Made by a program: the position numbers and the translations under genes | NCBI GenBank assembly: GCA_030407315.1 | Contig: JALQPE010001234.1 | Span: 1-14,483 of the forward strand | Direction of reading: 5' to 3' | From: Asparagopsis taxiformis | Lineage: Eukaryota; Rhodophyta; Florideophyceae; Bonnemaisoniales; Bonnemaisoniaceae | DNA: 14,483 nt | Shown here: positions 1-7,262 of the stretch, one piece after another | Layout: each line of letters begins with the position of its first letter | How positions within the stretch are numbered: the stretch's first letter is position 1 | Notes under the pieces: model-generated | What the model saw: the letters and a program-made list of their open reading frames with translations, nothing else | Databases searched by the model: none | What the model was told of the DNA's origin: nothing

Positions 1-103
1 ATGCGATGTTGACTTCAGATGGAAGGCTGTCACCTACCTTCAACTCACCGGTCTGAATTTTTTCTAATATTTGCTCAAAAACGCGCTTGCCCAGTGTACT
101 CAT
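1..103 (-). CDS. GntR-family transcriptional regulator, N-terminal fragment (cut by window edge)
   Basis: Only the first 34 codons are present; the gene runs off the left edge. Reading from the ATG at 103 the protein starts MSTLGKRVFEQILEKI and continues with GELKVGDSLPSE, which is the opening of the GntR winged-helix domain (consensus: I..G.L.pGd.LPSE..LA). Such proteins bind palindromic operators and respond to a small metabolite through a C-terminal domain, which is not visible here, so the subfamily (FadR, HutC and so on) cannot be told. Its ATG overlaps the dctM stop by 4 bases (ATGA), so it is translationally coupled to the transporter and is probably the local regulator of the hyu/TRAP operon, encoded as a distal gene of that operon. 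The HTH assignment rests on visible sequence; the regulatory target is inference. Confidence 0.8.
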   Translation of the reverse strand, partial: MSTLGKRVFEQILEKIQTGELKVGDSLPSEVNIA

Positions 104-1400
104 GCTACCGTCTGCTTATTGAAAGGTGCCCGCAACCATAATGCGATTGCGGGAAACAACGCCAGTAACACTGCAAAGCCGCACAAGATAAAAAGAAGGG
201 CAGTGCTGCTCGTGCAATAGTCGCTATGCTTTCCCCTGTTTGTGATTGAATTACAAACAGGTTGAAGCCGATGGGAGGCGTTATCTGGCTGATCTCAACT
301 GCGACCACGATAAATATGCCGAACCAGATCGGATCGTAGCCTGCGGCGGTGACCAACGGCAGTGTGATGGCAGGGTCATCACGATAATCGATGTGCCATC
401 GAGAAACATGCCCAGTAACGCGTAAAATATCAGTAGTACCACAATCAACGCGAACGGGGAGAGACCGAGTGCCGCTATTTCAGCAGCCACGGCTTTTGGA
501 ATGCCGAGAAACCCGAAGGCCGAGTTCAGCAGAGCTGCTCCGACAATGATTAAGCCGATCATTGCTGAGGTACGCACAGCTCTACGTCCGGCTTGTATCA
601 ATCCTGACCAGGTAAATTGTCCGCTTAATACTGAAATGATAATGGCCCCTAACACACCGAGTGCTGCCAGTTCGCTGATACTGGCAAGGCCCATATACAG
701 CGCACCGAGGATAGAGAAAATTAGCAGGGCGACAGGGATAATGTCTCGCAGCCCCTGCAATCGATCATGTCTGGTGGGTGACTTCTGTGCCGGGCCGGTT
801 CGGCTCATCGTCTGGTGGAGTGCAATGTATAGCATATACAACAGAGCGAGCAGCAAGCCTGGTATTACTCCGGCAATGAACAATTCAAGAATGCTCTGTC
901 CGCTACCACGCCGTAAATAATCATAATGATGGACGGTGGTATTAGAAAGCCTAGTGTCCCGGCGCCGGCGAGCGACCCCATCGACAGGCTGCGATCATAG
1001 CCGCGTGCAGCAAGCTCCGGCAGACTGACTTTGCCGACAATGGCGGTAGTGGCTGCAGAGGACCCGGACACAGCAGCAAACAATGTGGATCCGACTACAT
1101 TGACATGGATCAGACCTCCCGGCAGACGAGCTACCCAGGAGCCAACCCCGAAAACAAAGAGCGGCCAATACGTGCACTGACCAGCAACTCGCTCATCAGA
1201 ATAAACAGTGGCAGCGACAGCAGGGCCTTGGGTATCAGAGAGCCCCAAATCAAACCGCTTGAATAGATGTCCATCGGGATATTGGGTTTAAAGATGCTCA
1301 ACAACACGTACCCGACGGCAAACAGTGACAGGCCAATCCAGACGGAACCAGCCAGTAATCCGATAAAGAGTAGTAGTGTGACCAGCGCGATATCAACCAT
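100..1400 (-). CDS. dctM: TRAP transporter large permease subunit DctM (four frame breaks)
   Basis: Large membrane subunit of a tripartite ATP-independent periplasmic transporter, which couples substrate uptake to an ion gradient. It starts MVDIALVTLLLFIGLL at 1400 and, when the frames are followed through, ends at 100, giving about 434 residues, the usual DctM length. Conserved stretches include VSGSSAATTAIVGK, GFLIPPSIIMIIYGV, GMFLDGTSIIVM and EISQITPPIGFNLFVI, embedded in many hydrophobic segments. Continuity needs four one-base corrections, each a missing base: near 1140, 894, 370 and in the five-A run at 190-194. Because sequence on both sides of each break matches the family, sequencing error is more likely than decay. 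The start overlaps the dctQ stop by 8 bases and the stop overlaps the gntR start by 4. Family certain; intactness uncertain. Confidence 0.9.
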
Positions 1401-1926
1401 CGCCTGACCCCGCATCGGGTTCGGTTGAGGCATCACGCCATTCACATCGTGTGTTCCGGGCGCGCCGTATGAGCCTTGCTGTCAGGTCGAGTACCAGTTG
1501 CGTCAATCCCCAGAGTAGCAGCGCCTGTGGTATCCACAATGGCGTTTTGGTGACGGTGGTGGCGACTATGTTGCGCTCGAATGATTGACCGGTCTTCACC
1601 CACATGGCCCAGGCCATCACCAGTGCGATAACAATGGCCACGGTGTTCGCCAACAGGTCTGCCCATCGTTGCACGTTGGTTGGTAAGTAGTCAGTAACTA
1701 ACGAGATACGTACATGCGTACCACTGCGTATGGCAGGGCCGGCGGCGAGTGCAAAGATTGCAGCCATTGCGTATTGACTGTATTCCCATGAATAGGCAAG
1801 GCTTTGCGCTTGTGATCGTGCGACTACCTCGGCCAGCATCAATACGCAATAGCCGTAAATTAACGCAACGGCCGTGGTTTCAGCTAACCGCGATGCGAAA
1901 TCGATTCCGCTCAGAAATTTGCTCAC
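1393..1926 (-). CDS. dctQ: TRAP transporter small permease subunit DctQ
   Basis: A 177-residue inner-membrane protein with about four hydrophobic segments (near residues 15-35, 50-65, 88-110 and 128-150), the normal size and topology for DctQ, which pairs with DctM to form the TRAP permease. Family-like features are the EYSQYAMAAIFALAAG region after the first helix and SGTHVRISLVTDYLP between the second and third. The start is a GTG at 1926; there is no in-frame ATG just upstream and only a weak ribosome-binding site, so translation may be modest or coupled. It lies 81 bases after dctP, separated by a strong hairpin, and overlaps dctM by 8 bases. It is one of the few genes here with no frame break. 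The C-terminal tail beyond about residue 155 is charged and cytoplasm-like. Confidence 0.9.
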   Translation of the reverse strand: MSKFLSGIDFASRLAETTAVALIYGYCVLMLAEVVARSQAQSLAYSWEYSQYAMAAIFALAAGPAIRSGTHVRISLVTDYLPTNVQRWADLLANTVAIVIALVMAWAMWVKTGQSFERNIVATTVTKTPLWIPQALLLWGLTQLVLDLTARLIRRARNTRCEWRDASTEPDAGSGDG

Positions 1927-1954
1927 GATATGCTGTGCCGTCGGGTAGGGCGCA

Positions 1955-1982
1955 CGGTGTAACCGCTAACAGGGTTACACCG
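1955..1982 (-). promoter_or_regulatory. Intercistronic hairpin between dctP and dctQ
   Basis: CGGTGTAACC (1955-1964) is the exact reverse complement of GGTTACACCG (1973-1982), giving a perfect 10-bp stem with an 8-base loop. It sits in the 81-bp gap after the dctP stop. No T-run follows on the minus strand, so it is not a classic intrinsic terminator. Hairpins after binding-protein genes commonly stabilise the upstream mRNA so that the receptor is made in excess over the permease; that role is inferred here. Confidence 0.6.
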
Positions 1983-2007
1983 CAATAGTTTGACCAAGGG
2001 CTACTGG

Positions 2008-2997
2008 CTACTTACCAACCCGCTTGCTGTAATCGGCGATGATGCTTTCGGACTCTGGCACGTCTTTAATAAAAGCCGCCCACATTGACTTACCGGCCTC
2101 AGCCATCTTCTCTTTCAAACTGTCGTCGGCAGCGGAGACAGTCATACCGTTTTTGACCAGCTCGGCAGTCTTGTCGCTGTCTTCAGCAGCAGACACAGCC
2201 CAGAACTGTGATTCCATGTCGTTGGCCAGTTTTTCAATGGTGTCCCGCTCAGCGTCAGACAATGCATTCCACGCATCGAGATTGACGGTTACAGCATCGG
2301 GTGAGGTAGACCAATTCAGTGGATTGAAATGTTGAGTGAACTGATACAGCTTTGAGTTGACGCCGGTAGATGTGGATGTGGCAGCACCGTCTACGGTACC
2401 CGCAGCAACGGCGGCAGCCAATTCACCGAACGGCAGTTCTACCGGCGCGGCGCCGAGCTTTTCCAGAAACTCAAACGAGGTTGCATTAAACGCACGAATG
2501 CGCTGTCCTGCGATGTCGTCTGCACTGACTACTGCGTTTTTGGTATACACACCCGGTGATGGCCACGGCACGTAGTAGAGTACCTTCTGGTTGTGTTTTG
2601 CAAAGATTGCATCGTACTTTTCACCAGCGGTCTCCAGCCAGGCTTTCATCTCGTCCTGTCCCTGTATCAGATACGGGAGTGTATCGACGCCCAGAAACGG
2701 TGCTTCACCAGCCTGCAAAAACAACAGCATATCCGCCATCTGTACAATGCCGTTTTCAACTGCGGATAACTTCTCGGTTATCTTGACGCCGATTTCTCCC
2801 GACAGGTGTACGGTAATATCCACAGACCCGTCGGTTTGTTCTCTGACTGCATCGGCAAACACAATTGCATTTTGTGCGTGAAAGTTGTCTGCGCCCCAGG
2901 CGGTACTGAGATCCCACTTGGTTTGAGCCTGTGCATAGCCTGCTGCACAGGCCAGTGATATTGCTGTTGCTGAAACTAGTTGCTTGATAAATTTCAT
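2008..2997 (-). CDS. dctP: TRAP transporter substrate-binding protein DctP
   Basis: Periplasmic receptor of the TRAP system, 329 residues, unbroken. Residues 1-24 form a Sec signal peptide (positive MKFIK start, hydrophobic core, cleavage after AQA). The mature part has the DctP fold signatures: AVENGIVQMADM near residue 80, and DDIAGQRIRAFN around 161-171, where R168 corresponds to the conserved arginine that salt-bridges a substrate carboxylate in most family members. A carboxylated ligand is therefore likely, which would fit a hydantoin-, oxoproline- or N-carbamoyl-type compound handled by HyuAB; the identity is not readable from sequence. The ATG at 2997 is preceded by GAGGAGAG (3013-3006) with 8 bases spacing, the best ribosome-binding site in the operon and consistent with high receptor synthesis. 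It lies 95 bases after hyuB. Confidence 0.93.
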   Translation of the reverse strand: MKFIKQLVSATAISLACAAGYAQAQTKWDLSTAWGADNFHAQNAIVFADAVREQTDGSVDITVHLSGEIGVKITEKLSAVENGIVQMADMLLFLQAGEAPFLGVDTLPYLIQGQDEMKAWLETAGEKYDAIFAKHNQKVLYYVPWPSPGVYTKNAVVSADDIAGQRIRAFNATSFEFLEKLGAAPVELPFGELAAAVAAGTVDGAATSTSTGVNSKLYQFTQHFNPLNWSTSPDAVTVNLDAWNALSDAERDTIEKLANDMESQFWAVSAAEDSDKTAELVKNGMTVSAADDSLKEKMAEAGKSMWAAFIKDVPESESIIADYSKRVGK

Positions 2998-3005
2998 GAT
3001 GTTTT

Positions 3006-3013
3006 CTCTCCTC
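3006..3013 (-). promoter_or_regulatory. Strong Shine-Dalgarno site of dctP
   Basis: GAGGAGAG on the minus strand, 8 bases before the dctP ATG. The other genes of the operon have weak or no recognisable sites, so the receptor gene is likely the most strongly translated. Confidence 0.7.
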
Positions 3014-3092
3014 GGTTTATGTAGGTAACGCCGTGTATTTTCGTTCTGCTATTTGACTTGTTGATCACTGGGGGTGTGGGTCAATCCATGTG

Positions 3093-4674
3093 CTATGTCC
3101 CTTTCTGTAGCGGTGTCAGAGCGATTGGCGGGTCACCATAGCCGCCGCCGCCGGGTGTTTGTAGTATCAGGGTTTCGCCGGCCGGTACCAGATAGTTGCC
3201 TTTGTCGCTAATCTCTGTGCCGTCACTGATTGCCACTCGACCGGGTGTGCCGGCGCCACCGCCCAGTCGACCCGCAGGGCCGCAGGTCAGGCGTTCAAAC
3301 GCTGCTGCTGACAGATGCATCGGCTCATCGAGTCGGCTACCTATCACAATACGTTGCGCTAAGCCTCCACGGTATTGTCCGATACCACCGGAGTCAGGCA
3401 CAAACTCTTTGCTGTGATAAATCACCGGTGCTGCCACTTCTGCTACTTCAACCGGAACCGCACCGACACCGGATGGAAAAGCAGTGGTGGAGAGACCATC
3501 AGCACCAGGGCGTGCGCCCATGCCGCCAAGAGCCACATTCAATGAAGTGAACTCGGTGTCTCCGGCACCGGACAACGAAATCGTCCACAGTGCTCCGGCA
3601 CTTTCCGCCAACACTTTACCCGGCATTGCCTGTTCCAGGCAGCCGAGCATTAAATCGGGAAGTGCCTGTCCGATAACATGTCTTGCTGTTACCGGTGCAG
3701 GTCTTTCCGCGCTGACAACCAGGCCGGGCGGTGCGGTGATCTTGATCGCAGCAAGGGATGCGTGGTTGTTGGGAATATCTGAACAAAGTAAGGCACGAAT
3801 GCCAAATGCGGCGTAGGCGGCAGTGTAGTTTAACGGGCAATTTATGCCGCGTTGTATCGACGGGGTAGAGCCGGAGAGATCAACAGTGATAGCGCCGTCA
3901 CTGATTGTCATACTGGCTTTCAGCGTGATTGGAGAATTATATCCGTCAAGCTCCAGTACGTTGGTATAGGTGCCGTTGGGGGCATCCAGCAGCGCACTGC
4001 GGGTAGCCTGCTCAGTACGTGTGAATATAAACGTCGATAATTCATTTAAGTCTGACAGGTGGTACTCAGCCAGTAGTTGTTGTAACTGAGTAACACCCGT
4101 ATCGTTGCAAGTCATCAAAGAGAGAATATCGCCCCGTGCCTCGTGCGCAATGCGTGAATTGGCAGTGACAATGCCAAGCAGGTCTTCATTGATTGCGGTA
4201 CCTCGACGTAAGAACATGACCGGGACAGTCACCCCTTCTTCGTATACTGACCGACCCTCTGCAGACCAGCCAAGCCCGCCAACATCCACTATGTGGCTGG
4301 TGGACGCTAAGTATCCGATGATTTTTTCACCGTTGAACACCGGGGTGACTACCACAAAGTCAAATACGTGCCCGGCACCGATCCACGGGTCATTGGTCAC
4401 CAGCGCATCCCCTGGTCTTAGTGTCTCAGCCGGGATCACGTCGAGCATCGCGTTAACCGATGCAGCCATGGTGTTAACGTGTCCGGGCGTGCCGGTTACC
4501 GCCTGTGCAAGCATTTCTCCACGTGCGTTAAAACACCCCTGCAGAGAGATCACCGGCCTCTCTGACGATTGCGCCAAATGCGTTACGCAACAAAGCGTTT
4601 GCCTGCTCTTCGCAAACAGAAATAAGCCGGTTCCACAAAACGTTGCTGGCAACTACCTGAGAGGCGGTGGTCAT
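3093..4674 (-). CDS. hyuB: HyuB-type hydantoinase/oxoprolinase beta subunit (one frame break)
   Basis: Subunit of the HyuA/HyuB superfamily (Pfam Hydantoinase_B), about 526 residues once rejoined, a normal length. The start is the ATG at 4674 (MTTASQVVASNVLWNRLI), the family's usual opening; an apparent longer start in another frame is an artefact of one extra base in the A-run at 4530-4533. Visible signatures are GEMLAQAVTGTPGHVNTM, the metal-site-like segment VTNDPWIGAGHVFDF and the C-terminal LQTPGGGGYGDP. In this family HyuB carries the catalytic metal site while HyuA activates the substrate with ATP. It begins only 3 bases after hyuA, so the two are made in stoichiometric amounts. Possible reactions include hydrolysis of N-methylhydantoin or 5-oxoproline, or ATP-dependent carboxylation of ketones; the sequence alone does not choose. 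Confidence 0.9.
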
Positions 4675-4677
4675 GGT

Positions 4678-6755
4678 TTACACCCGGCTCAACAGCAGGT
4701 GACCGCCGTGCAGACGCTGCAGTGTCCAGCCGGTGGAACCAGTGTTGTTGTCTGCGCTTCCGGCACCACCAGTGGGCCGTTTAGTTGTTTGTCATCGGCT
4801 ACTGATTCGCGATGGACTTCCACATAGTCAACCATGCAGTGATCTTTAACGCTGAAAACAGTGCGGTTGCCTAACGGGTCCATTGTGTTCTTCGCTGCCT
4901 TGCTGTTGGTGGGGGATGAATCTCCGGGGTCTGTTCACGTTGTTCTGTTGCTTTTACGCTCAGCGCAACCAATTCAATCGGTATGTTGTCCAGCACAAAG
5001 CCATTGAGGTGCAGGTATTGGTGTTTAAAGTCTGCCTCCAGTTTTTCGAGCGCTGAGGCATAGCCTTCACTATCGTCCAGAGTAAAAGTCAGCTCCAAAC
5101 CCTGTCCCCGGTAGCGAAGCTCGGCCTGTACCACTGTGTCCACTTTGCTACCGACTACTGCCTCAGCGACGATATCTGTGACGGTTTTTTGTGCGTGACG
5201 CAATCGCTCAGTGAGAATTTCGGGGCTAATTTCAGACATCGGTTCTAATACTGAAATGCCTATTTCATACGCCACCGGGGAATGTAGAAAACCAACCGCA
5301 GAACCCACACCGGCATTGTCGGGCACGATCACACGACGCATACCAAGCTTCTCGGCAATGCGGGCACCATGTAAACCGCCACCGCCTCCCGATACCAGTA
5401 AGTCGAAGCTGGTTATGTCAAGGCCCTGTTCAACAGCGTGAACTCTGGCTGCATTGGCCAACGTTTCATCTGCCAGCTCAACCACACCGGCTGCGGCCTC
5501 AGCGCACTTGTCAAAACCCAATGGACGCTGCACGTTATCTGCTATGGTTGTATGCGCAAGCTTTGTATCGAGCGCTATCATGCCTTCGGCAAAACCCTCG
5601 GCGGTTATATGGCCGAGTTCAATGTGGGCATCGGTTAGTGTGGCGTCGGTTCCACCAAGCCCATAGGCAGCAGGGCCGGGTGCAGCGCCTGCGCTGCGCG
5701 GCCCGACCCTGAGCCGTTGCAATCTGTCGATATGCGCAATTGAGCCTCCGCCTGCACCAATTTCAACCAGTTCAACGGTTGGTACTCGCACTGGCAAACC
5801 GCTGCCTTTGACATCACGCCATGCTCTTGCGATTTCAAATCGTCTGGCGGTTCTGGGTGTTGCATCTTCGATAAAGCAAATTTTCGCTGTGGTGCCACCA
5901 ATATCGAGCGATAGAAGTTTGTCGCAGCTGATTTGGTTTGCTACCTGTGCACCCAGTGCCACGCCACCGGCCGGGCCACCTTCGACAAGACGTATCGGAA
6001 CCGCATCGCTTTATCGAGCGTTGTTAAAGAGCCATCAGATAACATCATCAGAAAAGAGCCGTCAAAACCGAGCGCTGATAACCGCTGTAGCAGTTTCTGC
6101 AAATAGGTTGACATCAACGGCCGGACGTAAGCGTTGGCACAGACCGTAGAGAACCGCTCGTACTCTCTGATTTCACCCGCCACGTCCGCGCTGGTACAAA
6201 TGGTGACGTCGTTATTGAGTAGTTGCCTCAGTGATTCGGCCACCTGTAATTCGTTGTCGGGTTTTTGTAGGAGTGTAAAAAGCCAATGGCAACCGATTCG
6301 ACCGCTTGCTGTTGCAGCGTGGTGGCAAGATTTTCTATGTCTTCCAGCTCCGGCGCTTTGGAAATGGAGCCGTCGGCGAGCGTGCGCTCCGGCAGAGTTA
6401 ACCGCAGGGGCCTCGGAATCAATGGTTCCGGAAATTCGATATCCAGTGCGTACTGATCAAAACGCTTTTCATAACGCATCTCCAGCACATCGCGAAACCC
6501 TTCAGTTGTGACAAACGCCGTGCGTGCACCCCGGCGTTCAATCAGTGCGTTAGTGGCGAGCGTTGTGCCGTGGACAATGCCGGTTATATCCGCTGCGGTG
6601 AGAGACATCTTTTGTAGCAGACGCTTCAGGCCCTCCAGCGCTGACTCTTCCGGCCGGGCAGACTGCGTTAATACCTTTGCTGAGTCGAATTTCCCCCCGG
6701 AGTGACCCACCACGTCGGTAAAAGTACCGCCAATGTCAATCGCTATCCGTACCAT
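4678..6755 (-). CDS. hyuA: HyuA-type hydantoinase/oxoprolinase alpha subunit (four frame breaks)
   Basis: ATP-using subunit of the hydantoinase/oxoprolinase superfamily, about 693 residues after rejoining. The N-terminal domain (Hydant_A_N) starts MVRIAIDIGGTFTDVV, with the phosphate-binding DIGGTFTD at residues 7-14 and HGTTLATNAL near 62-71. A second actin-like ATPase motif, LSLDIGGTTAKICF, lies near residue 285, followed by GAGGGSIAHID, SGGGGGLHGARIAEKLG and NAGVGSAVGF, all typical of HyuA. The C-terminal part (LNGPLVVPEAQTTTLVP, then GWTLQRLHGGH in the next frame) ends at TAA 4678. Frame breaks, each a missing base, lie near 6260, 5997, 4913 and 4733, mostly in C/G runs. No Shine-Dalgarno precedes the ATG, and the start sits inside an inverted repeat. 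First gene of the operon with hyuB and the TRAP genes. Exact substrate unknown. Confidence 0.9.
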
Positions 6756-6769
6756 AGGATAATGGTACG
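6748..6769 (-). promoter_or_regulatory. Inverted repeat over the hyuA start codon (possible GntR operator)
   Basis: CGTACCAT (6748-6755) and ATGGTACG (6762-6769) are exact reverse complements, 8 bp each, 6 bases apart; the right half overlaps the self-complementary GTACGTAC at 6765-6772. On the minus strand the repeat covers the hyuA ATG and any -10 element. A TTGACA-like -35 lies at 6789-6784, with CATTAT at 6764-6759 (19-base spacing, so imperfect). The placement fits an operator for the GntR protein encoded at the end of the operon. Operator identity is inference. Confidence 0.4.
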
Positions 6770-6868
6770 TACTTATTGAATATTGTCAACCATTCCTGGT
6801 AACGGGAATCTGAAGAAATTCGGCAGCGAAATTTCAGCAGAGAAGGGTTCGGGTTAACCAGGGAATAC

Positions 6869-6985
6869 ATGAACGAAGGTGAACTGAACCAAGGTGGACA
6901 GGCGCTGGTAAAAAATGGTTTTCGCGTTCGCCGTTTCGGTGATTTTCTGACTAAAGAACTGATAGCAATGCAGGCTTTGCTGTAG
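6869..6985 (+). CDS. Short unassigned open frame, possible gene remnant
   Basis: From the ATG at 6869 there are 38 codons to TAG at 6985. The same frame is open back to a stop at 6800-6802, so up to 61 codons are uninterrupted. The reading has a protein-like composition (for example NQGGQALVKNGF then FGDFLTKELIAMQ), with alternating charged and hydrophobic residues. There is a faint likeness to the C-terminal end of sugar-nucleotide thymidylyltransferases (EEI..R... then L.KNG...FL), too weak to assign. No clear ribosome-binding site precedes the ATG. It could be a real small protein, the 3' end of a decayed gene, or chance. Confidence 0.2.
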   Translation: MNEGELNQGGQALVKNGFRVRRFGDFLTKELIAMQALL

Positions 6986-7082
6986 ATTCCCGACGGGGGC
7001 AATACCATCAACAGGTAACGCACACTTGACTTATTGTGCTGTGAGCTTGAGTGCGTTGATTGCGCCGGCCCTCGCGTCAGAT

Positions 7083-7106
7083 GGCAACGGTATTATTACC
7101 GTTGCC
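7083..7106. promoter_or_regulatory. Perfect 10-bp hairpin upstream of the cyclase gene
   Basis: GGCAACGGTA (7083-7092) pairs exactly with TACCGTTGCC (7097-7106) around the 4-base loop TTAT. No T-run follows on either strand, so a simple intrinsic terminator is unlikely. The right arm overlaps the candidate -35 element of the cyclase promoter, so as DNA it could be an operator. Confidence 0.5.
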
Positions 7107-7130
7107 CGGGTACAGGCATCGATGTATAAA
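7102..7130 (+). promoter_or_regulatory. Candidate sigma-70 promoter of the cyclase gene
   Basis: TTGCCC (7102-7107), a 17-base spacer, then TATAAA (7125-7130), a good -10 match with ideal spacing. It would start transcription near 7137, leaving a leader of about 125 bases before the ATG at 7263. The weak -35 and the overlapping inverted repeat suggest regulation. Consensus match only. Confidence 0.35.
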
Positions 7131-7262
7131 TCCTGCTGATTCCGATCTGTTTGCAGATTTGTCTGCGATATACCAGCCCGGCTGCAATCTGACCGGTATT
7201 TACGCTGCCAGGCATTAACACGACCAAAAGGATTTTTAGTTCGTGGTGACCACTATTTTCTA

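Larger units (their letters stand above)
6756..7262. other. Divergent intergenic region between hyuA and the cyclase gene
   Basis: About 507 bases separating the minus-strand hyu operon from the plus-strand cyclase gene. It holds the hyuA control region at its left end, an unassigned open stretch at 6803-6985, a perfect hairpin at 7083-7106 and a candidate plus-strand promoter at 7102-7130. No RNA gene was recognised. A minus-strand open frame here (about 6736-7023) overlaps the hyuA start and resembles no known protein to me, so it is not called. Confidence 0.5.

Noticed and set aside
6736..7023. Minus-strand open frame of 95 codons upstream of hyuA
   Set aside because: It overlaps the hyuA start, has no ribosome-binding site or recognisable domain, and lies opposite the plus-strand open stretch at 6803-6985.
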